From: Epinephelus fuscoguttatus
Taxonomy: Eukaryota; Chordata; Actinopteri; Perciformes; Serranidae
DNA length: 64,000 bases
Reading direction: 5' to 3'
Assembly (NCBI RefSeq): GCF_011397635.1
Contig: NC_064766.1
Coordinates: 42,831,600 to 42,895,599, forward strand
Part shown: one piece after another, positions 33,724 to 48,322 of the stretch
How the letters are laid out: each line of letters opens with the position of its first letter
Position numbering within the stretch: position 1 is the stretch's first letter
Position numbers and translations under genes: made by a program
The notes under the pieces: generated by a model
Told to the model about the DNA's origin: nothing
The model's database searches: none
Seen by the model: the letters and a program-made list of their open reading frames with translations, nothing else

Positions 33724-36700
33724 CTGTTTAGTTATATCTGTCTCCAAATCTTTTTCCCATTTACCTCTAGTAACCTCTGTGTTTATGAACAAACTTTGTA
33801 CCAGAGATTTATTTATTTTAGATATACATTAAGGGGTTTTCTAATCATTGTTAATGATACATTCTATTTTTGAAAGTTTTGGTTCTTTAAGTGTGCCTAG
33901 GCATGTCTCCATCATATGGCGAATTTGGAAAAATCTAAATAAATGATTAGTGGGTAGATTATGTTTTAATTGTAGGTGATTAAAATAAACAAATGTATCA
34001 TTATCAAAAAGATTTGTAATTTCTTTCATTTCCTTATCATGCCATATCCTGAATGTATCATCCTTGCAGGGTACAAAGTTGGGGTTTCTCCAGATGGGGG
34101 TATGGGAGGAGAGACGTTCACTATAAGCAGTGAGTTTATGGGCGCTCTTCCATATTTGTAAACTGTTTGTGATTATTGGGTATTTTTTTAACCTCTTTTA
34201 AACCTATGTAAGGCAAGTATTTCAGTTCATAAGGATGGATATCATGAGACGCCACTCTTGTCCATGCACTTACTGGGTTAAAGAACCATTGCTTAATCTG
34301 AGTAAGTTGGGCTGGAAGAAAATAAAGTTCAAGATTTGGTAAATGGGAGGTTATAGGTATCTTAATGATGTTAGTTTGACCAATAAGGGAGATAGGAAGT
34401 AAGTTCATTCTTTTCAAGTCTTTTGTAATGTTATCACTAAGTGGAAGATGATTAAATTGATAGGCATCCTCTATATTACTGGGAATGTATCTGCCCAAAT
34501 ATTTCATATAGTCTGGGGACAATTTCAGGTTAAATTTGCCTTTTAAAGAATCAAAATCAAATTTGGCATGATTTCGGTTTTAGACTTGATTGATTCTGTA
34601 ACCAGACAGGCCTCCAAACTGATCTAGTCGTGTAAAAAGTGTTGGAATTGACTGTAAGGGATCTTGTAAGTAAAGTAAAATATCGTCAGCGTAAAGGGAA
34701 ATGACATGATTCTCACTTCCAATTTTAATATCCTGCATTTGGTCATGTGATCTTATCATTGCAGCCAAAGGCTCAATAGCCAAAGCAAATAATAACAGTG
34801 ACAATGGAAATCCTTGTGTTGTTCCACGGGATAGCTTGAAGGGAGAGGAGTATTGAGCGTTCGTCTGGATGATGGCCATAGGGAAGCTATAAATAATACA
34901 AATCCAGGAAATGAACATAGGGCCAAAATTAAATCTTGATAAAATAACTAATAAATATTCCCATTTTAATCTATCGAACACTTTTTCAGCATTGATAGAA
35001 ATAGCTACCATAGAGGTGATCCAATCTGTAGTGTGAAAAAGAATATCAAAAATACCTACGTATGTTGTCGGACATTAAATGACCCTGGACAAAACCTGTT
35101 TGGTCTGAATGAATGAGACTAGAGGCCACTGATTCAAGACATAAAGTTAAAATTTTTGCAGTGATCTTATAATCAACATTTAAAAAGTGAGATTGGTCTA
35201 TAAGAGGCACACAACTGAGGATCATTGTCTTTCTTTTTAAGCAAAGTAACAGCTGCTATATAGAGGGACTGAGGAAGTAGCTTTTTCTCAAGACAGGTTG
35301 AAATCATAGAAATAAAAAATGGCATTAACTGCTGCGAGAACTGTATACAAAATTCAACTGGGATCCCATCCAATCCAAGTGTTTTACCAGTTTGGAGAGA
35401 GTGCATAGCCTTCAAAATCTCCTCTGAAGTTAAATCTTTATCTAAATATAGCCTATTTTCCATTGTTAAAGACGGTTAGGGGATATCTTTCAAGAAAGAA
35501 TTTAAATCTTCCCCACTATAATGGCAATTGGATTTATATAGTTCACTTTAAAATCCTTTAAATATCTCATTGATTTGAACTGGATCCCTTGTTGTGCAAC
35601 CATCAGTTACTTCAATCTGCAAAATGGCCTGATCTTCCACTTCTTTCTTTATTTGCCGTGCTAATAATTTTCCTGCTCATTCGCCTTGTTCTACAAACTT
35701 TTGCTTCATTTTCAAAATGGTCAGTTCGATAGAACGCGTATTTTTATTGTTACATTTCAATTTTAAATTATCAAGCTAGTAAAGTATAGCAGGGTCTTTG
35801 GAGAGATAATGCATTTTCTCCAACTTTTTAATTTCTTGTTCAATATGTTGTAATTCATCTTTGGATTTAGTTTAGAGAGAGGATGAAAACGCTATAACAA
35901 TCCCTCTAATATAGGCTTTTAATGTATCCCACACTATTAACAGACATATTGTTGAGTCCTGATGCACAGCAGCAAAAATATCTAATTGGGCTTTTATAAA
36001 TTCAGTCAGAGTCGACTGAGAATATTAATGCAGAATGATTTGATAATGTTCTTGCCAAGTATGCACATTTTGATGTCTTGGAAACATAAAGTGATGAAAT
36101 GAAGAAAAAAATCAATCCTAGTGTATGTACTGTGCACAGGGGAGTAAAATGGAAAGTCCCTGTCATCAGGATGAGTAGTTCTCCAAATCTCATGAAAGCC
36201 CAATTCCTGAGTGTTATGGAGCAGTGCAACAGACATATTGGATAAGGACTAATTAGTAGTTGAGGATCTTTTTTTGTGTGTGAATTGTGTGACCATCAAT
36301 GTGAGATCATTAATAAATTTAGGGTCATCATGGTTGGGGCAATAGCAGTTTAGTGAAATGATTTCAGCTTGGTCGAGAACGCCTCTAACAAAAATAAATC
36401 TACCATTTTTGTTCGATTTAACTTCTTCAGGGAAAAATGGTACCTTCTGCCTTCTGAGAATCGCACCACCTTTACCTGCCCATCTCAGTGTTGTTTCTCC
36501 GTGTTAACCCCCCCCCCCCGGTCCAAGCATCACCTGGCACCACCCCTGAAAGACTCAGGAACCAATCATGCAGCAGGTGTTCAAAGAGTGTATAATCAGA
36601 TCAAGGTTAAAGGGGGTGTGGTCTCTGACCTGATGACATCACCTCTAGGGCTTACCCAGCAGTGTGAGGACACAGGTGAGGACTGCGGCGATGGCGGCAG

Positions 36701-39625
36701 TGCTGAGACCGACCACCAGCAGCGGTGAGGCCCCCTGGCTGCAGGAGCGGCGGTTTCCGTTGGCGTCACAGTGACAGACTGTGATGGACAACGTGCTGGT
36801 GCTGCTGAGAGGTGGATTCCCGCCATCTGAGATCACCACTGGCAGCAAGTGGACCAACTGATCCCGCTGCAGGACACCAAGCTGAGTCAGGACAGACGCT
36901 GTGTTGTCTGAAGACAGAAGGATGAGACAGGATGAGACAGTACGGACAGGATGAGACAGGATGAGACAGGACAGACAGGATGAGACAGGGAAGACAGGTT
37001 GAGACAAGATGAGACAGGACAGACAGGACAAGACAAGATGAGACAGGAGAGACAGGACAAGACAAGATGAGACAGGAGAGACAGGACAGAGAGGTTGAGA
37101 CAGGAGAGACAAGATGAGACAGGATGGAAAGGGCAGACAGGATGAGACAGGACAGACAGGATGAGACAGGATGAACAGGGCGGACAGGTTGAGACATGAT
37201 GACAAAGGTTGAGACATGATGACAAAGGTTGAGACAGGACAGACAGGATGAGACAGGATGAACAGGATGGACAGGTTGAGACAGGATGAGACAGGATGAG
37301 ACAGGATGAGAAAGGACAAACAGGATGAGACAGGATGAGACAGGATGAGAAAGGACAGACAGGATGAGACAGGATGAACAGGACGGACAGGTTGAGACAG
37401 GATGAGACAGGATGAGACAGGACAGACAGGATGAGACAGACAGGATGAGACAGGATGAGAGAGGATGGACAGACAGGATGAGACAGGACAAACAGGTTGA
37501 GACAGGATGAGACAGGACAGACAGGACAAGACAAGATGACACAGGTTGAGGCAGGATGGAGAAGTTGAGATAGGATGTACAGGATGAGACAAGATGACAC
37601 AGGTTGAGAGAGGATCAGACGGGACAGACAGGATGAGACAAGGTGGAACTGTTTTAAGGTGGATCTGGTTTAAGGTGGAACTGTATTTAAGGTGGACCTG
37701 ATTTTACATTGGAACTGTTTTAAGGTGGATCTGGTTTTAAGTTGGACCTGTTCTTGCGTTGGACCTGATTTTACCTTGGAACTGTTTTAAGGTGGACCTG
37801 TTTCAACATTGGACCTGTTTTAAGGTGGATTTCATTTTAAGGTGGACCTGATCTTACTTTGGCACTGTTTTTTTTTTTTTTTTTTTAATAGATATTTTTT
37901 GGGCATTTTTAGCCTTTATTTGACAGGACAGACAAGCGTGAAGGTGGGGGGGGGGGGGGGGGGGGGTGACATGCAGCAAAGGATTTCATTTTAAGGTGGA
38001 CCTGATCTTACTCTGGCACTGTTTTAAGGTGAACCTGATATTACTTTGGCACTGTTTTAAGGTGGACCTGATTTTACATTGGCACTGTTTAAATATGGAC
38101 CTGATATTACTTTGGCACTGTTTTAAGGTGGACCTGATTTTACTTTGGCACTGTTTTAAGGTGGACCTGATTTTACTTTGGCACTGTTTAAAGATGGACC
38201 TGATCTTACTTTGGTACTGTTTTAAGGTTGATCTGATTTTACTTTGGCACTGTTTAAAGATGGACCTGATCTTACTTTGATACTGTTTTAAGGTGGATCT
38301 GATATTACTTTGGCACTGTTTTAAGGTGGACCTGATTTTACTTTGGCACTGTTTAAAGATGGACCTGATCTTACTTTGGTACTGTTTTAAGGTTGATCTG
38401 ATTTTACTTTGGTACTGTTTTAAGGTGGACCTGATTTTACTTTGGTACTGTTTTAAGGTGGACCTGATCTTACTTTGGCACTGTTTTAAGGTTGATCTGA
38501 TTTTACTTTGGCACTGTTTAAAGATAGACCTGATTTTACTTTGGCACTGTTTTAAGGTGGACCTGATTTTACTTTGGCACTGTTTAAAGATGGACCTGAT
38601 TTTACTTTGGTACTGTTTTAAGGTGGATCTGGTTTTAAGGTGCAATGGCTTCTAAGGTGGACCTCTTTTATGGTGGACCTGATTTTAAGGTGGACCTGTT
38701 CTTAAGGTGGACCTGCTTTATGGTGGACCTGATTTTAAGGTGGAACTGTTTTAATGGAGGACCAGACCTCTATTGTCTCTCAGGGTGAAGTTGAGATTCC
38801 TGGTGGCCTCTATGGCAAGAGAAAACAGGAAGTGATGTCCGTTCTCTGGTTCATCACAGTCCACAGCGCTCAGAGTCTCGATGACCTGAGAGGTCAAAGG
38901 TCAAACACATATAGAAGGTCAGCTGATGACAGAGACTTTAAACCAATCAGATTTCAGCTTCAGTTTATGAGCAGAGATTTAAAAAAGAACTCATCACCAT
39001 CACCATCATCATCATCATAACAACCATCACCATCATCACCATCATCATAACAACCATCACCATCATCACCATCATCATAACAACCATCACCATCACCATC
39101 ATCATCATCATTACAATCATCATCATCATCACCATCATCATAACAACCATCACCATCATCATCATCACCATCATCATAACAACCATCACCATCATCACCA
39201 TCATCATAACAACATCACCATCATCATCATCATCGCCATCATCATCATAACAACCATCACCGTCATCATCATCATCATCATCATCATCGTCATAACAACC
39301 ATCACCATCATCATCATCATTATAACAACCATCACCATCATCATCATCATCATCACCATCATCATAACAACCATCACCATCATCACCATCATCATAACAA
39401 CATCACCATCATCATCATCGCCATCATCATCATAACAACCATCACCGTCATTATCATCATCATCATCATAACAACATCACCATCATCATCATCATTATAA
39501 CAACCATCACCATAATCATCATCACCATCATCATAACAACATCATCATCATCATCATCATCACCATCATCATAACATCATCATCACCACCAACATCATCA
39601 TCATCATCATCACCATCATCATAAC

Positions 39626-39661
<36 letters not shown>

Positions 39662-39778
39662 AACAATCATCATCATCATCATCATCATTATCACATCATC
39701 ATCATCACCATCATCACCATCATCATAACAACCATCACCATCATCATCATCACCATCGTCATAACAACCATCATCATT

Positions 39779-39810
<32 letters not shown>

Positions 39811-40204
39811 AACAACCATCATCATCATCATCACCACCACCATCATCATCACCATCATCAAAACCATCATCATCATCATCATCATGACGATCATAACAAC
39901 CATCATTATCATCATCATCATCATCATCATAACAACCATCATTATCATCATCATCATCATCATCATCATAATAACAACCATCATCATCATCATCATCACC
40001 ACCACCACAATCATCATCATCACCATCATCAAAACCATCATCATCATCATCTTTGTCATCACCATCATCATCACCATCATCATCATCGTCATCATAACAA
40101 CCATCATTATCATCATTATCATCATCATCATCATTGTAACAACCATCATCATCATCATCATCACCATCATCATCATCATAACAACCATCACCACCATCAC
40201 CATG

Positions 40205-40237
<33 letters not shown>

Positions 40238-40646
40238 GTCATTGTCATCACCACCATCATCATCATCATCATCACCACCATCATAACAACCATCATCATC
40301 ATCATCATCATCATGTAGATGTCAACATGATGTTCACGTCATGTTTACAGGGGGAGGGGGAGAAATACAGAAGTGATAAGTTAGTCAATCAATTTCATTT
40401 ATAAAGCCCAATATCACAAATCACAATTTGCCTCCATCACCAACCATCACCGTCATTATCATCATCATCATCATCATCATAACAACATCACCATCATCAT
40501 CATCATTATAACAACCATCACCATAATCATCATCACCATCATCATAACAACATCATCATCATCATCATCATCATCACCATCATCATAACATCATCATCAC
40601 CACCAACATCATCATCATCATCATCACCATCATCATAACCATCATC

Positions 40647-40678
<32 letters not shown>

Positions 40679-41197
40679 CATCATAACAATCATCATCATC
40701 ATTATCACATCATCATCATCACCATCATCACCATCATCATAACAACCATCACCATCATCATCATCACCATCGTCATAACAACCATCATCATTATCATCAT
40801 CATCATCATCATCATCATAACAACCATCATCATCATCATCACCACCACCACCATCATCATCACCATCATCAAAACCATCATCATCATCATCATGACGATC
40901 ATAACAACCATCATTATCATCATCATCATCATCATCATAACAACCATCATTATCATCATCATCATCATCATCATCATCATAACAACCATCATCATCATCA
41001 TCATCACCACCACCACAATCATCATCATCACCATCATCAAAACCATCATCATCATCATCTTTGTCATCACCATCATCATCATCGTCATCATAACAACCAT
41101 CATTATCATCATTATCATCATCATCATCATTGTAACAACCATCATCATCATCATCATCACCATCATCATCATAACAACCATCACCACCATCACCATG

Positions 41198-41236
<39 letters not shown>

Positions 41237-44200
41237 GTCATTGTCATCACCACCATCATCATCATCATCATCACCACCATCATAACAACCATCATCATCA
41301 TCATCATGTAGATGTCAACATGATGTTCACGTCATGTTTACAGGGGGAGGGGGAGAAATACAGAAGTGATAAGTTAGTCAATCAATTTCATTTATAAAGC
41401 CCAATATCACAAATCACAATTTGCCTCACAGGGCTTTACAGCATACGACATCCCTCTGTCCTTATGACCCTCACAGCTGATCAGGAAAAACTTGGAGGCA
41501 AGGGTGTGGCCGCCTAGAAGGTGCTTGTGATTGGGAAATGCAAGTAGATTTAGGGGGAAAGCTTGTTGTTCCCCAGGAAATAGTTTGTACCAAACAGAGG
41601 CCTGACATAGTGTTGTGGTCAGTGAGTCAATGGATAGTTTATTTCATTGAGCTGACAGTTCCTTGGGAAGACTCAGTGGAAGAAGCCTATGAAAGAAAAA
41701 AGCTTAGATATGCAGACTTAGGAGCAGAAGCTGAGCAGCGAGGATGGAAGACTAGGATTTGTCCAGTGGAAGTGGGGTGTAGGGGATTCATAGCAAGATC
41801 AGCTGTCTCGCTCCTGGGGGAACTTTGAGTGCGGGGACAGAGTTTGAGGAAGACAGTGAAGGAAATGTCAGATGAAGCAGTTAGATGTAGTCAGTGGATT
41901 TAGATAAGGAGGAATAATGTCAGTTGGGGGCCAGCAGGGGGAACTACTAAGCAGGGTACATAACTCTTTGAGATCAGGTGGAGAGATCCACTTCCTCTCA
42001 GGAGGAAATCCAGGAAGAGGAAGGTTATTTAAGTGTGGGAGTGGCCTATTTGAATCCCTTTTGTTTGAGACCATGCTGCAAGGTGAGTGTGTTTATTTAT
42101 CTCCTTTAACTAACTGTGAAAGGAGATCATATTTCTTCTGTTTTAGCTTCTCTGCATTGGCTCCCTGTAAAATCCAGAATTGAATTTAAAATCCTACTGT
42201 TAACTTATAAAGCTCTAAATGGTCAAGCTCCGTCATATCTTAGAGAGCTCATAGTGCCTTATTATCCCACCAGAACACTGCGCTCTGAGAACGCAGGGTT
42301 ACTCGTGGTCCCTAAAGTCTCCAAAAGTAGATCAGGAGCCAGAGCCTTCAGCTATCAGGCTCCTCTCCTGTGGAATCATCTTCCTGTTACGGTCCGGGAG
42401 GCAGACACCGTCTCCACATTTAAGACTAGACTTAAGACTTTCCTCTTTGATAAAGCTTATAGTTAGGGCTGGCTCAGGCTTGTCCTGTACCAGCCCCTAG
42501 ACACTATAAGACATTGAGAATTTTGTATTGTTCACTTATTTTGCCTTATTTGAGTTACTGTGTTGAAGTGTGGGGTAACACATACACAACTAATATCAAG
42601 CCATTGATCATTTTACAGAAAAGAGCAGTACGAGTAATACATAAAGTGGAGGCAAGAGAACACACCAATGCACTATTTATCAAGTCAGGATTAATGAAAC
42701 TTATTGATATTGTTGAGATACAGACCTTATTAGTTATGTTCAAGGCAAAAAGCAGAACATTGCCAGAAAATATACAAGCAATTTTTGTTTTTACTTCAGA
42801 GAATTATAATCACAGAAGAAAATTTGATTTTAAACATCCCTATGCACGAACTACTGTGAAACAAATGTGTATTTCAGTATGTGGTTTCAAAATATGGAAT
42901 TCTTTAAAAAATGATTTCAAAAACTTGTACTAATATCCATCAATTTAAGAAAATGTATAAAGAAAAAAAAATCGAGAATATGAAATTGCCAGATAAAAGA
43001 TCTGCTGATGTTTGTTTTTTTGTTTTGTTTTGTTGTTGCTGTTTTGTTTTTTGCCGTTTTTTTTGTTTGTTTGTTTGTTGTCCAAAAAATGTTTCATTTT
43101 TTTGTTGTTGTTTTTTTGCTTTGTTTGTTTTTTGTAGACGGTGAGTTGTTGTGTATGGTTCTTCTTTGACTCTTTTGTGCTTTCTACAAATACTGACTGT
43201 GAAATGACTGACGGACAGACCATCTATTTATTTTATTGTTTTATTTGTAATATAAGACTTTCTTCTTCCTGCCTCTTTTCGATCATGGAATGAAAGAATG
43301 TAATAAAATTGTGACAGATCTTGCAATATTGTTTCCATGATGCTGAATAAATAAAAAAGAAAGAAAGAAAGAAAAAAAAGAAATTTATCATGTTGATCTG
43401 TTCTGTATGACATCTATTGCACGTTTGTCCGTCCTGGAAGAGGGATCCCTCCTCAGTTGCTCTTCCTGAGGTTTCTACCAGTTTGTCCTGATCAGCTGTG
43501 AGGGTCATAAGGACAGAGGAATGTCGTATGCTGTAAAACCCTGTGAGGCAAATTGTGATTTGTGATATTGGGCTTTATAAATAAAATTGATTGATTAGCT
43601 TATATTGTAGTTATGCTATGTAGCGTGTGAAATAGAGTATGGTGAATATGTTAGGAAAGGTAGTATCAGCACTGTTTCTACCTGGAGCTCGCATGTACGA
43701 AGCCTGGGTTTGGTTGAAGGTGGCAGTGCTGTTTGGGCTGAGAAAGCCACGTGTAAGTAAGGTAAAGGAGGTTGTTGGGTTGGTGCGGGGAGCAGTGAGA
43801 CCTGGCATTAGGGGAGTGTCTCTGGAACGCCAGAGATCACTGTCTAGCCTCCTGGAGGTGTCGTGGGACCAACTAGACGAAACACTGATGAAAGGAGGTT
43901 CCCACCTGATGACCCCAAAGACATGTTAGTTATCACTGCTCACTGGTCTGTATAGTTAAGCCTTGCCATAATAGCTTATCATAGGGCTTAGGAGGTTATT
44001 CACTGAGTGCTGATCCTTTCTCTAGAGCACACACTTCTTGTGCTTATTTGAACATGATGTCTACATGATGTCTACATGATGTTCACGTAATGTTTACATG
44101 ATGTCTACATGATGTCTACATGATGTTCACATAATGTTTACATGATGTCTACATGATGTTCACGTAATGTTTACATGATGTCTACATGATGTCTACATGA

Positions 44201-47200
44201 TGTTCACATAATGTTTACATGATGTCTACATGATGTTAACATGATGTTCACGTAATGTTTACATGATGTCTACATGATGTTCACGTAATGTCTATATGAT
44301 GTCTACATGATGGTCACGTAATGTCTACATGATGTCTACATGATGTTCATGTAACGTTTACATGATGTCTACATGATGTTCACGTAATGTTTACATGATG
44401 TTCACATAATGTTTACATGATGTCTACATGATGTCTTCATGATGTCTACATGATGTTTACATGATGTCTACATGATGTTCACGTAATGTTTACATGATGT
44501 CTACATGATGTTCACGTAATGTCTGCATTATGTCTACATGATGTTCACATAATGTCTACATGATGTCTACATGACGTTCACATGTTTACATGATGTCTAC
44601 ATGATGTTTACATGATGTCTACATGATGTCTACATGATGTTCACGTAATGTTTACCCACTTTGGATGGAGCTGCTCTCATTTCTAGGAACCTGGCAAACT
44701 TTATTAGTAATTTAAATCCCTGACAACCCAGAGTTGAGATCAGGACTCAGAGTCGCAGTCCTATACGCCTCTCTGAGCTTCTAGTTCAGTTACCCAGCCA
44801 TAGTTTTAATAGTTTTATACAAACGGTGTCTGTCCCCCGACTACCTAAATTATTTAAATCCAAAATTAAACAAAGAGGAGTTGTGCATAACAACCTCATA
44901 AAAATTAAAACCTCTTCTGTGACAGAAAGACAAAACAGGAGAATTAAATGCGGACTGTTAAATATCAGGTCTCTATCGTCTAAAGCAGTGTTAGTAAATG
45001 AATTAATATCAGATAATCATATTGATTTACTCAGACTTACTGAAACCTGGCTGTGTCCAGATGAATATGTCAGTCTAAATGAGCCCACTCCTCCCAGTCA
45101 TAATAATACCCACATTCCTCGAGGCAGCGGCCGAGGAGGGGGAGTTGCAGCCATTTTTAACTCCAGTCTGTTAATCAGCCCTAAACCTAAACTAGATTAT
45201 AATTCATTTGAAAGCCTCGTTCTTAGTCTTTTACATCCGACCTGGAAAACCTTGCAGCCACTTTTATTTGTTATAGTGTACCGTGCTCCTGGCCCGTATT
45301 CTGAATTTGTATCTGAATTCTCAGAGTTTTTATCCAGTTTAGTTCTTAAATCAGATAAAGTTATTATTGTAGGCGATTTTAACATTCATGTCGACGTTGA
45401 TAATGACTCCCTGGCTACCGCGTTTATCTCATTATTAGACTCCATTGGCTTCAGTCAGGGTGTACATGAACCCACTCACTGTTTTAACCATACCCTCGAT
45501 CTAGTTCTGACGTATGGAATTGAAATTGATATTCTACAAGTCTTTACACAGAATGCCTCGCTATCGGATCATTATTTGATTACTTTTGATTTCTTTTTAC
45601 TCGATTACACACCACTCAGCAACAGTTACTATACTAGATGTTTATCAGGTAGTGCTGTCGCAAAATTTAAGGAAATGATTCCTCCGTCGTTAAATTCAAT
45701 ACCATGTCCTTCAGTAACAGAGGTTTCCCGTACCGACTATAACCTCTCCCGAACTGATCATCTTGTCGATAGCGCCGTAGGCTCATTGTGAACAACACTT
45801 GACTCTGTAGCTCTTCTTAAAATGAAGTTAGCAAAGCAAAGAAAGTTCGCTCCTTGGTATAACTCTCAAACCCGTAAGTTAAAACAAATATCGCGAAAAT
45901 TTGAAAGGAATTGGCGATTAACCAAACTGGAAGAATCTCGTTTAATCTGGGCAGGCAGTCTCAAAACTTATAAGAGGGGCCTCCGCAATGCCAGAGCAAA
46001 CTATTACTCAGCATTAATAGAAGACAATAAGAACAACCCCAGGTTTCTTTTCAGCACTGTAGCCAGGCTGACTGAGAGTCAAAGCTCTATTGAGCCTTGT
46101 ATTCCTTTAGCCCTTAGCAGTAATGATTTTATGAGCTTTTTTAATGACAAAATTTTAACTATTAGAGGCAAAATTCATGACCTCATGTCCTCAGATAGTA
46201 CCTATCTAACCTCAAACACAGCTGTAAAACATAATATATATTTAGATTGCTTCTCCCCAATTTCTCTTCAAGAATTGACCGCAGTGATTTCTTCATAAAT
46301 CATCAACGTGTCTCTTAGACCCTATCCCAACTAGGCTACTTAAGGAGGTCTTTCCTTTAGTTAACACTCATATATTAGATATGATCAATATATCCTTATT
46401 AACAGGCTATGTACCACAGTCTTTTAAGGTAGTTGTAATTAAGCCTCTCCTAAAAAAGCCCACCCTGGATCCAGAGGTGTTAGCCAACTATAGACCAATA
46501 TCTAATCTTCCCTTTATGTCAAAGATCCTTGAGAAAGTAGTCGCAGACCAGCTGTGTGATTTTCTCCAGGATAATAATTTATTTGAGGAATTTCAGTCAG
46601 GATTTAGAGTGCATCATAGCACTGAGACAGCACTAGTTAAAATTACAAATGACCTTCTGATTGCTTCAGACAAAGGACTCGTCTCTGTACTTGTTTTATT
46701 AGATCTTAGTGCAGCGTTTGAAACTATTGACCATCAAATTCTACTGCAGAGACTGGATCACTTAATTGGCCTAAAAGGTTCTGCACTGAGCTGGTTTGAA
46801 TCTTATTTATCTGATCGTTTTCGGTTTGTTGACGTTCATAATGAATCATCCTTACGTACCAAAGTTTGTTTTGGAGTTCCGCAAGGTTCTGTGCTCGGAC
46901 CAATCCTAGTTACTCTATATATGCTTCCTTTAGGTAACATCATTAGAAATCACTCTATAAATTTCCATTGTTATGCGGATGATCCACAGTTGTATTTATC
47001 GATGAAGCCAGAAGAAAGTAATCAATTAAGTAAACTCCATAACTGCCTTAAAGACATAAAAACCTGGATGAGCACCAATTTCCTGATGTTAAATTCAGAC
47101 AAAACTGAAGTTATTGTTCTTGGCCCCAAACAACTCAGAGACTCTTTATCTGATGACATAGTTTCTCTAGATGGCATTGCTCTGGCCTCTAGCACTACCG

Positions 47201-48264
47201 TAAGAGCCCTCGGAGTAATATTTGATCAAGATTTGTCTTTTAATTCTCATTTAAATCAAACCTCACGGACTGCATTTTTTCATCTGAGTAATATTGTGAA
47301 AATTAGGCCTATCCTGACCCGAAAAGATGCAGAAAAATTGGTCCACGCTTTTGTTACCTCAAGGCTGGATTACTGTAACTCTCCATTATCAGGTAGCTCT
47401 CGTAAGTCCTTAAAAACTCTCCAGCTAATTCAGAATGCAGCAGCACGTGTACTAACAGGAACTAAGAAACGAGATCATATTTCTCCTGTTTTAGCTTCTC
47501 TGCACTGGCTCCCTGTAAAATCCAGAATTGAATTTAAAATCCTACTGTTAACTTATAAAGCTCTAAATGGTCAAGCTCCGTCATATCTTAGAGAGCTCAT
47601 AGTGCCATATTATCCCACCAGAACACTGCGCTCTGAGAATGCAGGGTTACTCGTGGTCCCTAAAGTCTCCAAAAGTAGATCAGGAGCCAGAGCCTTCAGC
47701 TATCAGGCTCCTCTCCTGTGGAATCATCTTCCTGTTACGGTCCGGGAGGCAGACACTGTCTCCACATTTAAGACTAGACTTAAGACTTTCCTCTTTGATA
47801 AAGCTTATAGTTAGGGCTGGCTCAGGCTTGCCCTGTACCAGCCCCTAGTTAGGCTGACTTAGGCCTAGTCTGCTGGAGGACCCCCCTATAATACACCGGG
47901 CACCTTCGTCCTATTACTGCATCTTGCTAACTCGGCCATTCTGCATGTCACTAACTCGGCTTCTTCTCCGGAGCCTTTGTGCTCCACTGTCTCTCAGATT
48001 AACTCATATCACAGCGGTGCCTGGACAGCGTGACGTGTGTGGTTGTGCTGCTGTCGTGGTCCTGCCAGATGCCTCCTGCTGCTGCTGCTGCCATCATTAG
48101 TCATTAGTCATACTTCTACTGTTATTATACACATATGACTATTGTCACACATGTATACTGCCAGATATTAATACATACTTTCAACATATTGTACCACAGT
48201 AGCCAGAACTATAACTATAATATTATTACTTTCAATAATGTTGTTGTAAGCTACTGTCATTACC

Positions 48265-48322
<58 letters not shown>

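Larger units (their letters stand above)
41493..44057 (+). mobile_element. LINE with putative restriction-like endonuclease C-terminus, split by nested insertions
   Basis: Coding end at 41538-41828, then a UTR to 42111. This is interrupted by L2 material (42112-43594) and resumes at 43595 'agcttatattgtagttatgc' to 44057. The unsplit arrangement is preserved in the minus-strand copy at 7795-8374. Clade not certain; R2/R4/NeSL-like groups are candidates. Confidence 0.6.

Noticed and set aside
37986..38655. 219-codon minus-strand frame ([21 protein letters not shown] split as repeats)
   Set aside because: 33-bp minisatellite in phase; no evidence of expression or start context.
38985..41311. 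Poly-methionine and poly-isoleucine open frames
   Set aside because: Translations of (CAT)n/(ATG)n satellite.
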